A DNA stretch of 64,000 nt from Sporosarcina sp. BI001-red (GCF_003384035.1 NZ_QQAK01000001.1:1-64000), one strand, 5' to 3'. Shown: positions 11,075 through 20,431, counted from the stretch's first letter. The notes: generated from the letters alone by a model not told the origin. Numbers and translations: made by a program.

Positions 11075-11120
11075 GGTGCCAGTGTATGAAACAAGTAAGA
11101 ACGTTTCACGCACTGACACC
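11075..11120. repeat. Family A inverted repeat, short form (A1)
   Basis: GGTGCCAGTGTATGAAAC and GTTTCACGCACTGACACC pair around a ten-base centre. Compared with other A copies the stem reads CAGTG/CACTG instead of CTGTG/CACAG, so pairing is kept by a compensating change. It lies eight bases behind the stop of the toast-rack gene and may end its transcript. Confidence 0.85.
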
Positions 11121-11128
11121 TAAAATCC

Positions 11129-11848
11129 CTATTCTACAAGGTCCACCTTCAAACTTCCTACACCTATATCGACATCCAATTCGATACTTGTTTCGCTATT
11201 ATCATAAGCCTCGTTGATGTATACGTTATTACCTTGTGCGATAAAATCTTGCAAGTCTAGTTTACCAAGGCCTTTATCTATACTCAGTTTGATGCCGGTT
11301 TGTTTTGGCAGCAGTAGTGTCATTCGACCAACACCGATATCAATCTTCCCTTGAAAACTATTCTGCAATTCGCCTCCTAAGTCTATTGTAGAATCACTGA
11401 CGCCACCGTCAATTGTCAATTTGTTCAACTGAATTCCTTTCAAGTTCAATGTTGCTTTTGATACTCCCATGTCAACGTCCAGTTCTATAGGGATCGTATT
11501 AGTAAGTTGAATGTCCCAATGGTTTAGTTGATTGGTTCTATTCATACCGAAGAGCTTAGATTTTGGTTTAACCGTTAGGACACTTTTATCTTGTTTTTTA
11601 ACATACTTTACTTTGGGAATAGCGCTCTTATTCTTAAATTCAAAGATAGCATCTAACCAGTTTTCAGATCCGCCTTGAATATCTAAATCACCTGCATCAA
11701 AATTAATTTTCACGGCTAATGATTTTGTATCATCTTTTTCAATCGTAACTTCTTTTTCTTTTGAAGTGGCGATGAACCATTCATAGCCCAAGATACCTAG
11801 AGTAACTACCAATCCTGTGATTAACACTGCTAATATAGCCTTCTTCAT
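11129..11848 (-). CDS. Toast-rack/DUF4097-like membrane-anchored protein
   Basis: 239 residues. One N-terminal membrane segment (residues ~4-26, AILAVLITGLVVTLGILGY) is followed by an extracytoplasmic beta-helix-like domain. That domain has repeated glycine-aspartate turns such as VDMGVSKATLNLKG, IDGGVSDSTIDLGG, IDIGVGRMTLLLP and VDIGVGSLKVDL. This pattern is typical of the toast-rack N-terminal and LiaF-C-like families, which sense or scaffold at the membrane under envelope stress. No two-component genes are adjacent. It ends at an A-family hairpin. Confidence 0.7.
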   Translation of the reverse strand: MKKAILAVLITGLVVTLGILGYEWFIATSKEKEVTIEKDDTKSLAVKINFDAGDLDIQGGSENWLDAIFEFKNKSAIPKVKYVKKQDKSVLTVKPKSKLFGMNRTNQLNHWDIQLTNTIPIELDVDMGVSKATLNLKGIQLNKLTIDGGVSDSTIDLGGELQNSFQGKIDIGVGRMTLLLPKQTGIKLSIDKGLGKLDLQDFIAQGNNVYINEAYDNSETSIELDVDIGVGSLKVDLVE

Positions 11849-12101
11849 GATTCATACTCCTTTTAGATGGATTCTATTTTTATGTTCGTTTCAAACTTAC
11901 GGTCAATCTGATTTACATCTAATAATCTAGCAGGCTAACGAGATCTGTATGTATCATTATGAGAATCAGGACTTTGTGAATCAAAATTCATTATTACATA
12001 TTATACGGATTGAAAGCATCTTATCGGACAATAGATTGGATGATTCAGTTACAAATAATTTTATCCTTGTTTATGGATGGATAGGTAACGTTTTGAAGTT
12101 T

Positions 12102-12110
12102 TGCTATACT
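12102..12110 (+). promoter_or_regulatory. Extended -10 promoter of the HD-GYP gene
   Basis: TGCTATACT is an extended -10 element about 56 bases before the start codon. No good -35 hexamer is present, as is usual for extended -10 promoters. Confidence 0.5.
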
Positions 12111-12165
12111 AGCAGTGTAGTGATAGTTGAACATCGTATGTACTATTTCCTGGGGGTGTAAAAAC

Positions 12166-13098
12166 ATGAGGAACAATCGATCGTACAGCAATTATGATGA
12201 AAAAGGGTATCCCGAACTTCATCTGGGGTATGCGGATGTGATTTTACTCGGGCAATGGGATGGACTTTCCAACGCGTTGTATTCGTTACACGAAGGGGAG
12301 AATTTATGGGTTCAATTAAACTTAGATACAGATGTCGGAGTTGTTGAAACGTATACGCTTTTAACTGGAACTGTTGAAATTCAATATGAAGGAATACGTC
12401 GCAGTTTTCAACTGGGTGAAACCATTGACGCATCACAATATGAAAAAACTATTTTATTTCACGCGCTGTCAGATGCAGAAATACTCATTAAAACCACAGT
12501 GGAAATATTTGAACCTGGCTTTTTTGAAACGCAAGTTTTACAAGAAGAAGCAGATGCAATTGAAAAACTAGATGGCTATACATATATGCATTGCAATCGA
12601 ATAAAGAACTACTCTATCGAAGTGTGGACGGAACTCGATATGCCAAAGAGTCAATTACTGACGCTGAGATGGGGAGCTTATTTTCATGACATTGGAAAAC
12701 TTGCAGTTCCACTAGAAATACTCAACAAGCCAGGGCCTTTGACGTCTGCAGAATGGGACATTATGAAAGCTCATACAATTGAAGGTGCTAAAATGATTCG
12801 CAATCACAAAGTGGACATGCTTAGGGAATCAGCTTTCATTGTCGAACAACATCACGAACGATATGACGGTACAGGGTATCCGTATAGACTGAAGGGGGAC
12901 GACATATCACTGGAAGCATCGATTGTAAGTGTTGTCGATTCGTTTGACGCGATGACGACGGACCGTATTTACAGAAAAGCATTGCCCACTAAAGATGCCG
13001 TTCAAGAATTGGTTAAGGGAAGAGGTACACAATTCAATCCAGAAGTTGTGGACGCATTTCTTTCTGTTCTTAAGAAAAGGCGAAATAGATGGGAATAG
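12166..13098 (+). CDS. HD-GYP domain phosphohydrolase with N-terminal cupin-like domain
   Basis: 310 residues. The N-terminal ~125 residues resemble a small beta-barrel with TYTLLTGTVEIQYEG, as in cupin-like sensors. The C-terminal part is an HD-GYP domain with HDIGKLAVP, HHERYDGTGYP and a DSFDAMTTDRIYRKALP segment. HD-GYP enzymes hydrolyse cyclic di-GMP or related dinucleotides, and metal ligands HD, HH and D are all visible. The first conserved histidine of the domain appears as YMHCNRIKNYS. The start at 12166 follows GGGGGTG; an earlier in-frame ATG lacks one. A bidirectional terminator follows. Confidence 0.85.
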   Translation: MRNNRSYSNYDEKGYPELHLGYADVILLGQWDGLSNALYSLHEGENLWVQLNLDTDVGVVETYTLLTGTVEIQYEGIRRSFQLGETIDASQYEKTILFHALSDAEILIKTTVEIFEPGFFETQVLQEEADAIEKLDGYTYMHCNRIKNYSIEVWTELDMPKSQLLTLRWGAYFHDIGKLAVPLEILNKPGPLTSAEWDIMKAHTIEGAKMIRNHKVDMLRESAFIVEQHHERYDGTGYPYRLKGDDISLEASIVSVVDSFDAMTTDRIYRKALPTKDAVQELVKGRGTQFNPEVVDAFLSVLKKRRNRWE

Positions 13099-13221
13099 CT
13101 TTTAAAGTAAATGAGATATACAGAACGACTGATGTGGCTGATCAGCATCCTAAAAAGCTGCAGTCTTCTACTTTGCACGAAGCAATTTGGATACCCATCA
13201 GAATATCGTACTCCCAAGAGC

Positions 13222-13262
13222 AAAAAAGCCTAACAGAATTTTTAAATCTGCTAGGCTTTTTC
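13222..13262. terminator. Bidirectional terminator between convergent genes
   Basis: AAAAGCCTA with an inner CAGA pairs with TCTG and TAGGCTTTT, with A residues to the left and T residues to the right. It separates the HD-GYP gene from the convergent FAD oxidase gene. Confidence 0.85.
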
Positions 13263-13351
13263 AACTTTCGGCTTGCGAACTACCCAGATTCCAATTAGGA
13301 ATAAACTTCAACAGCGTAAGGAACAGTATTTGTAAACCACCTATTATAATT

Positions 13352-14716
13352 TTAACGCGGATGATTAAACGGAGGAATACTTTGAGGATAATTAAAGACG
13401 TTCGAAGGGTCATACTTCGTTTTTACTTTACGAAGTCTGTCAAAGTTTCTTCCATAATAGGTTGGACCGAAATCTTTAATGTTAAAGTCCGGAACGTTTA
13501 CATAAGAGCCTTTAATGAAAGGATCTAGATTCTCACGGGTTTTAGTCACTAATGCGATATTTTTACGCGCTTCAGAAGGGTCCATCCAGGAGGCACTCCA
13601 TTCTGTGTAAAATTTAGGCTTACGCCAAAAGAATGCTGTTTTATCCGATGGAATTTCGCTGACAGCACCGCCCCAGTTTAAAAAGTAGAAATTGGATTCA
13701 GTTCCAGTTGCTTTTTCAAGAAAACTGCGCATAGATCTGATGGCTCTATCCGGCCAAATTTCTTCTACCCAAGCGGATGAAAACTTTGAACTACTTGGAT
13801 CTGGTATAGGATCAGCTGGTAGCAAATTGTTGACAACTACACGCCACGGTAGGTTTTGAATGTTGACCTCTGTCGGTGTTCCTGTTGATGTTATTGGTTC
13901 AAGTAGGTTTGTTAACTCTGCTTTTGAACCAAGAAACAGCCCTGAAGCATGGAGTAAACCATTGCATTTACCGCCAATTTCCAGACTGGTACCCAACCGA
14001 TGATCTACAAAGGGAGCCCAATTCTGCCAGGCGTCAAAGACTTGCTCCAGCTGTTCCCATGGCCAAACAATTTCAAATGTCGTTGCTTTTGCTGGAGCAC
14101 AATGAAGATTGAACTCATATTCAGTTGCGATTCCGAAATTGCCTCCACCACCACCGCGTGAAGCCCACAGCAGATCGGAATTTTCTTCTTCGTTAGCTAT
14201 TAATAATTTCCCCTGGGCATCTACCATCTTTACGCCAATCAGATTGTCACTGATCAATCCTATCGAACGGCAAAGCGGTCCTATACCTCCACCAAGGGTA
14301 ATTCCACCAATTCCTACACTTGGGCTATCCCCAAAAGGAAACATTAACCCTTTTTGTGCCAAAGATTTAACAATTTGTCCTACAGTTCCTCCGGTTTCTA
14401 CAAAGGCCACTCCGTTTTCTCTGTCTAACCGGACGTGATTCATATCACTGACATCAATCACAATCCCATCTTTTACTTGAGACATCTCTCTTTCCAAAGC
14501 ATGGCGACCGCTTCGGGCACGGAGCGGCACTTTGTTTTCTTGAGCCCATATTATTGCGTTAGACACATCCAGATGATTTTGCGCGAACACAAAAACAAGG
14601 GGATAGGAATCAGAAAAGGGATTCCAGTTCTGTCGTGCTTCGTGATATCCAGGATCCCCTCTGAAAATAACACGGCCTGTTAAATATGTTTTTGATTGAA
14701 TGATAAACACCTCCAT
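13352..14716 (-). CDS. FAD-linked oxidase with BBE domain, CotQ/YvdP-like
   Basis: 454 residues. The FAD_binding_4 domain carries RARSGRHALE, in which histidine would hold FAD covalently, then VETGGTVGQIV and GGGIGPLCRSIGL. The C-terminal berberine-bridge segment is YYGRNFDRLRKVKTKYDP. Order and length match B. subtilis YvdP/CotQ, a spore-coat-associated oxidase; the substrate is unknown. The start is doubtful: a perfect GGAGGTG lies inside codons 2-3 of the long frame and is correctly spaced for a non-standard ATT codon, with no ATG, GTG or TTG further in. Confidence 0.8.
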   Translation of the reverse strand: MEVFIIQSKTYLTGRVIFRGDPGYHEARQNWNPFSDSYPLVFVFAQNHLDVSNAIIWAQENKVPLRARSGRHALEREMSQVKDGIVIDVSDMNHVRLDRENGVAFVETGGTVGQIVKSLAQKGLMFPFGDSPSVGIGGITLGGGIGPLCRSIGLISDNLIGVKMVDAQGKLLIANEEENSDLLWASRGGGGGNFGIATEYEFNLHCAPAKATTFEIVWPWEQLEQVFDAWQNWAPFVDHRLGTSLEIGGKCNGLLHASGLFLGSKAELTNLLEPITSTGTPTEVNIQNLPWRVVVNNLLPADPIPDPSSSKFSSAWVEEIWPDRAIRSMRSFLEKATGTESNFYFLNWGGAVSEIPSDKTAFFWRKPKFYTEWSASWMDPSEARKNIALVTKTRENLDPFIKGSYVNVPDFNIKDFGPTYYGRNFDRLRKVKTKYDPSNVFNYPQSIPPFNHPR

Positions 14717-14972
14717 TGTGATTTGCTAAAAATTATTTAGCAATCACTATAGTCTATGCATAGAACTAAATGCCCGAATGATGCAGAACCCTAGTAACAA
14801 CCATTGCCTGTACAAGAAGAATTGATGAGTGTGTAAATAGACAGTAAAGTTTGTACACGCCAAATGAGATATAGATTTGTCATTACTAGAACGAGAGATG
14901 CAACTTGCTCCATTAACAGCTATGATTAAGGTAGAAAAGAACATGCACCAGTTCGTAAAGGAGTGAAGATAC

Positions 14973-15893
14973 ATGCAAAGTTTCATAGTGATGCAAGGAC
15001 GTACCTATCACGAAGAGAAAGAATTAGGCATCCTCTGGTCACTGCAGCATGACAGCGCAGGCAATGTCCAGCATTTTTGGGAGCGAATGAAAGAAGTCAA
15101 TGAGGGAGATCGCATCTTCCATTACGTAAAAGGAGACATTGTCGCAATCAGCATTGTGAAATCTGGATACAGGGAAGAACAAAAACCCACCACAATCGAT
15201 CTGCCGGACAATGAAAACGATAGCGGCTATTTAATTGAGGCTGATTATTATGAACTCGAAAAGCCATTAACGGTCATTCATGTTTTCGATGATATCCTCC
15301 CACTGCTGCCCATAAAGTACTCTCCATTTCAAGAGAACGCTAATGGGAATCAGGGATACTTATATCCATGCAATGATGAGCTCACCATTAAACTAGTCGA
15401 GCTTATCAGAGATTTAACTATCTATGAAATTGACGATGAGCAATTAGAATTCGTGATGGGTACGGTACGAAAGAAGGAACATGATTTCCTCACCCCGCTC
15501 CTTGCTGAAACCGAAGCGGAAACGAAAACCAAGATACGTCTAGGACACCAGCTATTTCGTAAGGACCTCATGCCACTCTGGCACGACAAATGTGCATTGT
15601 GCGACATTGAGTTATCTGAACTGCTGCAAGCAAGCTACGCAAAACCATGGAAAGACAGCACCAACATCGAACGGCTTGATCCAAACAATGGGATTCTTCT
15701 CTGTCGCAATCACGAAGCTTTATACAACCACGGTTTAATTGCGTTTGATGGTCAAGGGAAGATCCATATATCATCGGGCATCCCTAAAGAGGATTACACG
15801 AAGTATGGGCTTGATGGGAAGATGAGAGTACATAGAACCGAGGAGAGTAAACCCTATTTGAAGTGGCATAAGAAGCATATATTTAAGGAATAG
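14973..15893 (+). CDS. EVE-HNH endonuclease, modification-dependent type
   Basis: 306 residues. The N-terminal ~150 residues (FIVMQGRTYHEEKELGILW, then FWERMKEVNEGDRIFHY) look like an EVE/PUA-like domain, which reads modified cytosines in known type IV enzymes. The C-terminal ~110 residues are an HNH_2-like nuclease. A structural zinc site is CALC with CRNH, and the segment ERLDPNNGILLC is standard. The usual SHIKPW motif reads SYAKPW, so the expected catalytic histidine is a tyrosine. If that is the general base, the enzyme may be inactive or use another residue. AAGGAGTG sits eight bases before the ATG. Confidence 0.75.
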   Translation: MQSFIVMQGRTYHEEKELGILWSLQHDSAGNVQHFWERMKEVNEGDRIFHYVKGDIVAISIVKSGYREEQKPTTIDLPDNENDSGYLIEADYYELEKPLTVIHVFDDILPLLPIKYSPFQENANGNQGYLYPCNDELTIKLVELIRDLTIYEIDDEQLEFVMGTVRKKEHDFLTPLLAETEAETKTKIRLGHQLFRKDLMPLWHDKCALCDIELSELLQASYAKPWKDSTNIERLDPNNGILLCRNHEALYNHGLIAFDGQGKIHISSGIPKEDYTKYGLDGKMRVHRTEESKPYLKWHKKHIFKE

Positions 15894-15901
15894 TTTTGGC
15901 G

Positions 15902-15974
15902 AGTACCTGTGTGAGAAACAATCATGAATGTTTCAACAAACACGAAAACGTGACACTCGGGGTTCCTGACACCA
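15902..15974. repeat. Family A element, right arm degenerate (A2)
   Basis: The left arm and core (GTACCTGTGTGAGAAAC, AATCATGAATGTTT, CAAACACGAAA) are clear. The right arm is eroded to CGTGACACTCGGGGTTCCTG. It starts ten bases behind the EVE-HNH stop codon. Confidence 0.7.
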
Positions 15975-16174
15975 AAGAACTTGCATACGCAAAAGAATAA
16001 ATTCTTGCACCTCTATACCACTTGCCGTATCTCAGGCAGGTGGCTGTTTGTCATAGCGGAACGTCAGGAGAGAGTATTTCACCTAGTTTCCAAATGATGT
16101 ATGATGAAGATATAGAGGATTTATAGAATAAACTAAATTATAAGGCTGTCTTTAAAAGTAAAGGAGTAGATATC

Positions 16175-16483
16175 TTGAACAAACGAATCAGAAATGGCGC
16201 ACTGTTTGGGCTAATTATTTCGATTGCCCTTGGTCTTTTGTTGGCAAACTATACTGCCACAACGTACGAAGGGGACCTCACAATTATCCACTACTTGCCG
16301 GTTTATGATTATGTGGTGGCTGTCTTGCGGTTCGGGGCAATCGGAACACTAATCGGGATGTTTATCGCCTGGCGGAAAAACAAGGCGGAAGACGAAGGAC
16401 CGAAAACTTATTACGGTGAAGTATTCCTCGGTGTCTTTTTCATGTTCTCAGCTATGGCCGCACTTACCTATTTGTGGAGTTGA
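16175..16483 (+). CDS. Small three-TM membrane protein, unrecognised
   Basis: 102 residues with three hydrophobic segments: about 8-24 (GALFGLIISIALGLLLA), 45-66 and 80-101. A charged loop KNKAEDEGPK lies between TM2 and TM3. The start codon is TTG, seven bases behind AAAGGAGT. I do not recognise the family. A degenerate second copy, including its upstream region, lies at 63588-63955, so the unit has been duplicated within 50 kb. The neighbours are a lipoprotein and small hypothetical genes on the same strand. Confidence 0.65.
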   Translation: MNKRIRNGALFGLIISIALGLLLANYTATTYEGDLTIIHYLPVYDYVVAVLRFGAIGTLIGMFIAWRKNKAEDEGPKTYYGEVFLGVFFMFSAMAALTYLWS

Positions 16484-16643
16484 GATTGAAAGCATACGGG
16501 AATGGAGGGCAGTTCATTCTGAGATAAGATTAGGGGCTCTCTGGTAGGTCAAATCGGGTTTGAAGATGAAAGATATGATTGAAGCGGCATTCGAGACGTG
16601 ACAGCATCCATTTACGGACAACATGCAAAGAAAGAGGTGACTT

Positions 16644-17075
16644 ATGATGAAATCATTAAGGAAAGCAATGTTTCTCTTGGCACTGGGCATCCTGCTAGCC
16701 GGTTGTTCCGCGTTGTCTGAAGAAGAGGGAAAGGGAAACCTTGTCCGGATTGATATGCAGCGGGTCGACAAGAACGGAACGAAAAGTGAAGAACGGATTC
16801 TTGTAGAAGATGATGACTTGGAAGTTGCACAAAAAGCAATGGGCAATACAGAGTGGCAGCCGAATACGAAACCAGACATGGCAAGGGTAGAAGACGTGCT
16901 TGCGATTTTCTTTTACAAGGAAGACAAGAACATGCCCGAAGCTCTCGTCCAATATCAAGTCTGGTTCGAAGTAGATGACTCCGCGACTATTATTAGCAAT
17001 GATGAAGACGAAAACTACGGCAAACTGAATCCGGAAAACGCCCAGATTCTGAAGAATCTTTTTCAAGTGGATTAA
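16644..17075 (+). CDS. Small lipoprotein, unknown family
   Basis: 143 residues. A signal peptide with lipobox LLAGC (cysteine at position 21) is followed by an acidic, soluble domain of ~120 residues with no family that I recognise. It should be anchored to the outer face of the membrane. The ribosome-binding site is AGAGGTG, and either of two adjacent ATG codons could start it. It lies 160 bases behind the small membrane protein gene. Confidence 0.7.
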   Translation: MMKSLRKAMFLLALGILLAGCSALSEEEGKGNLVRIDMQRVDKNGTKSEERILVEDDDLEVAQKAMGNTEWQPNTKPDMARVEDVLAIFFYKEDKNMPEALVQYQVWFEVDDSATIISNDEDENYGKLNPENAQILKNLFQVD

Positions 17076-17174
17076 GGTGAAAACCCATTGTTTTATGGTT
17101 CGAAGTCGGAATTGTCACTGAATTTATGATCATTAAAGTCCTAATGCAAATGAAAATTAGAGGAGGTTATACGA

Positions 17175-17771
17175 ATGAAAAAAATGCCTTTTGAACGACC
17201 AACGAACTATTATGAAGAACATTTGTACCCTATTGATGAACAGATTTGTGCGTTATTAAAACAACGTAAGGAACGGTCTGTTAAACAACCTGCTCTTCCG
17301 TCGGATGAGATTATATCTTACTTGGCTGCAAAGTACGATTTCTATGAAGATTATTTAAGCTCTTTATTCGGGACGTTGAAAATGGAGAACTTATTTAAAC
17401 CTCGTGTGGAGCCGTTTGGGTTTAGAAAGCATTTGCCTGTTCTGCAATCAGTTGAACTAGATGAACAATTATATTCCGTTACTTTTATTCGGCAGTTTGA
17501 GAATGCTAGCGTTGTGAACCTCAATATCGATTGGGATGGTACAAATGATCTTCCACACGAACTGGATCATAATAACTTTGAATTGTCAGTAGGAGAACCG
17601 TACGATTGCCGAATGGAAAGCGGAGGGGGCTCGACAGGGTATTACCACTACAATTATATTGTTTCTCCACCATTACCAGACGATTTTTCCGGAATGGACC
17701 TCGTGTTTACAGAGTATAGGGACCACTTTCGGGAGGAGCCGACAGGTGTCGAATTCGTTCTACATTTATAA
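17175..17771 (+). CDS. Hypothetical protein of a Bacillales-typical family
   Basis: 198 residues, soluble, no signal peptide. The N-terminal FERPTNYYEEHLYPIDEQICALLKQRKE forms a helix reminiscent of a chorismate-mutase-like start (IDEQI-LL-RK). The C-terminal half is beta-rich (VNLNIDWDG, GGGSTGYYHYNY, GVEFVLHL). I have the impression of similar uncharacterised proteins in Bacillus and Paenibacillus, but no function. AGGAGG precedes the ATG by nine bases. Confidence 0.65.
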   Translation: MKKMPFERPTNYYEEHLYPIDEQICALLKQRKERSVKQPALPSDEIISYLAAKYDFYEDYLSSLFGTLKMENLFKPRVEPFGFRKHLPVLQSVELDEQLYSVTFIRQFENASVVNLNIDWDGTNDLPHELDHNNFELSVGEPYDCRMESGGGSTGYYHYNYIVSPPLPDDFSGMDLVFTEYRDHFREEPTGVEFVLHL

Positions 17772-17827
17772 TGCATTTCAAGTAGTAGGCGGGTAGACAT
17801 TCAAATAATGGACAGGTGATGGAGCAT

Positions 17828-18280
17828 ATGATTTTCGAAATGAGAAAAATTGAAACAGCTGATATACCTTTCTTGCGTGACATGCTGTACGAGTCAGCGT
17901 ATGTTCCAGAAGGACAAGAACCTTTCCCGATATCTATTTTAGATGAGCCATCTGTCTCAAAGTTTATAGATGGATGGGGAGAGCGATGCGGTGATATTGG
18001 ATTGATTGCCGAGATAGATGATCAATCGATTGGTGCCATTTGGCTTCGTCTATTTGAGGAAACACCCGAGATTGGAATTGCCATTTGTAAAGAGTTTCGA
18101 GGTAATGGGGTTGGAAATGCGTTGATGCATGCGCTCGAAACAGAAGCTAAAGACAACGGGTATCGGAACCTTTTTTTAAGCGTAGATCCAAGAAATCCGG
18201 CTGTACGATTATATGAACGGGTTGGATATGTCCAGGTTGGTTGGGAAGATTCTTTTTGGAGAATGGAAAAGAGATTGTAA
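17828..18280 (+). CDS. GNAT-family N-acetyltransferase
   Basis: 150 residues, a single GNAT domain. Motif A reads GIAICKEFRGNGVGNALM near residues 77-94, and VDPRNPAVRLYERVGYV gives motif B. Substrate is unknown. The ATG at 17828 is preferred because AGGTGAT is seven bases upstream; earlier in-frame GTG and ATG codons overlap that site. An A-family hairpin starts three bases behind the stop codon and probably terminates both this gene and the convergent phosphatase gene. Confidence 0.75.
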   Translation: MIFEMRKIETADIPFLRDMLYESAYVPEGQEPFPISILDEPSVSKFIDGWGERCGDIGLIAEIDDQSIGAIWLRLFEETPEIGIAICKEFRGNGVGNALMHALETEAKDNGYRNLFLSVDPRNPAVRLYERVGYVQVGWEDSFWRMEKRL

Positions 18281-18283
18281 AAA

Positions 18284-18347
18284 AGTACCTGTGTAAGATC
18301 CAGTCTTGAATGTTTAAACAAACAAGAAAGTTTCCTACACAGGCACT
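18284..18347. repeat. Family A element between convergent genes (A3)
   Basis: 64 bp: AGTACCTGTGTAAGATC, core with GTTTAAACAAACAAGAAA, and TTTCCTACACAGGCACT. It fills the space between two convergent stop codons. Confidence 0.85.
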
Positions 18348-18362
18348 CAATAATAATTAAAT

Positions 18363-20300
18363 CTATTTTGTATTCCAAATTGGTTGTCCCTCTACAAAAT
18401 CAGGGGCTTGTAAACCTAATAACTCATATAGACTGGGTGCAATATCGGTCATTGTAATTCTACCGCTCAACTCACCAGGTGAAATATCAGGTCCTGATGC
18501 ATACAAAATAGGTCGTAATCTTGGACGCTCTGGATTTCCGCCATGACTCCCCAATTCCTGTGCTGGTTCAGCAGCAATTTTCGCTTCTTTTCCCATTAAA
18601 AATCCTGGAGCGGCAGACAAGAAGACATCTCCGCTATTTCCATTAATTATAGATGAATATTCTTCATCATCATCTGTCCAGATTTTTTCGTAAGGTGTAA
18701 CTTCTTTTGAATTATAAGTTGAAAACAACGTCACCTTGGGATATGGATAAGGTTTATAGGATGTAACACCATTTCCGGTCAACCATTGTAAAACTGGATG
18801 TGCTACTTTCCGTGGGTCTTGAGAAAGAGGCGTGAATACTGTACGATTTGTGAAAACCGATACAATTTCTTGTTTCACCTGTTGGAATTCTGAAGGCTCA
18901 ACAATTCCTTTTGTCTCTCGACCTTTTAAGTTTACATAAACATGAGCAATCGTTCCGCTCGCTTCGGCGTAAGCTTTTGTTTTGGACGAATCGATCGTAC
19001 CATGCTTATCTTTCACTAGGAGACCTGCTTTCTCGAGTTCCTCATTTGGAGATAATCGTGTATGGATCGGCTCCAATCCGTGGTCAGAGATGAGTAGCAA
19101 ATGATCGTCAGTGTTCAGATTATTTTTGATTCTTCCAATTGCTTGATCCGCTTGTCTGAATGCCCAACTCACGTACTTCTCTTTCTCTTGTACAGTTTCC
19201 AAAATATAGCCAGGCTGTTCAGGTTCTCTCAATAAAAATTGATGCAGTTCGTTATCCACAATAGGGTAATAGTAAAACAGCAGGTCGGGTTGATAGGTAT
19301 CTTTGATGTATAAACTGACATCTGTCACATACTTAGTAAACCGTTCTCCAGCCTGTTCATATTCTTCTCTTGTAATCGTTCCAGCAGTAAATGCACCTAA
19401 TTCATCAGCAGCTGGATAAAATCCGAATTTCGATTCTATTTGTTCCGCGAAATTATCTGGGCCACGGTAAATTCCAGCCATCACAGTGCCTTGGAATAAT
19501 TGAAGTTCGTCCTTATTTGCGATATCTCCTTTCAGCTTTACATAAAATCCTGCGCTGTCAAAAGGCGGTAAATCCAATTTGATGGCGTTCCAGTCGTTTA
19601 CCAAAAGCTCTCCTCCTATTTCCTTTGGATTCGTAGAAATATAGAGTTTCGGCTCTTTTTCATCTGTTCTCAGTAGGAATAGCTGCTGAGTGGGATAGTC
19701 TTTAATGTCCAATGTGATAACGGCCACTTCAACACCTATCGACCCCGCATCCAGCTGATGGACTCGTTCATCTTCTACAGTTGAAAACTTCAAATTGTGC
19801 AGCTTGGATTCCGCTAACGTTCCTCCTGAATAGACCGCATATGTAGCAGCAGAAGAATTGTCTGGATTAGAGTCTGGAAAAGCCACAGTCGCAGTGACTT
19901 TTCCTTGATCTTTCGCTTCTTTCCAAATCGGCGTCACACCAAGCGTCTGTGAAAATCCACTTTGATCGTCTTTTACTTTTTTTCTTGGATTATGAAATTC
20001 ATTGCTGACGATGCCAGTATTAGCCGGTCCAGCACCTGTTGCCATCGCTGCATGTGACGGGGCAGTTAATGAAGGCATGACGGTGATGAAATTAGTAGCG
20101 TAGGCTGCTTCTTGTTGAAACTCCTGCAAATTACGCATAATTCCTTTATTCATATAGCGCTGTGCGTCCATATAACCTAACCCGTCAAAAGAAACTACGC
20201 TGATCGTACCTGATGTCTCCGCCGCATAAGCAGGGTGAATGCTAAAAGAAATTATACTGATAAGAATAATGATACTAAAAACTTTTATGTACGTGTACAT
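18363..20300 (-). CDS. Secreted alkaline-phosphatase-superfamily phosphodiesterase
   Basis: 645 residues. A signal peptide (IKVFSIIILISIISFSIHPAYA, cleaved after AYA) leads into a type I phosphodiesterase/nucleotide-pyrophosphatase domain. VVSFDGLGY holds the first metal-binding aspartate, SLTAPSHAAMATGA the nucleophile threonine, then PIVDNELHQF and LLISDHGLEP complete the two-metal site. It would act outside the cell on phosphate diesters or phosphonates. The ATG at 20300 is preferred over a GTG five codons earlier because GAGGG is spaced for it. Convergent with the GNAT gene. Confidence 0.8.
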   Translation of the reverse strand: MYTYIKVFSIIILISIISFSIHPAYAAETSGTISVVSFDGLGYMDAQRYMNKGIMRNLQEFQQEAAYATNFITVMPSLTAPSHAAMATGAGPANTGIVSNEFHNPRKKVKDDQSGFSQTLGVTPIWKEAKDQGKVTATVAFPDSNPDNSSAATYAVYSGGTLAESKLHNLKFSTVEDERVHQLDAGSIGVEVAVITLDIKDYPTQQLFLLRTDEKEPKLYISTNPKEIGGELLVNDWNAIKLDLPPFDSAGFYVKLKGDIANKDELQLFQGTVMAGIYRGPDNFAEQIESKFGFYPAADELGAFTAGTITREEYEQAGERFTKYVTDVSLYIKDTYQPDLLFYYYPIVDNELHQFLLREPEQPGYILETVQEKEKYVSWAFRQADQAIGRIKNNLNTDDHLLLISDHGLEPIHTRLSPNEELEKAGLLVKDKHGTIDSSKTKAYAEASGTIAHVYVNLKGRETKGIVEPSEFQQVKQEIVSVFTNRTVFTPLSQDPRKVAHPVLQWLTGNGVTSYKPYPYPKVTLFSTYNSKEVTPYEKIWTDDDEEYSSIINGNSGDVFLSAAPGFLMGKEAKIAAEPAQELGSHGGNPERPRLRPILYASGPDISPGELSGRITMTDIAPSLYELLGLQAPDFVEGQPIWNTK

Positions 20301-20431
20301 AGCGTCATCCCTCACTTCAGAGAATTATTCCCCCTATAATTAAAAGGTAAACTGAGTTGGATGGATTACTCTATTTTTCGTTATTTCTTGATTGTCTTTC
20401 ATGCAAAGATTTGTGATGTTGTATAACTCCA

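Noticed and set aside
13089-13298. Plus-strand frame behind the HD-GYP gene
   Set aside because: It overlaps the HD-GYP end and runs through the bidirectional terminator at 13222-13262; no family match.
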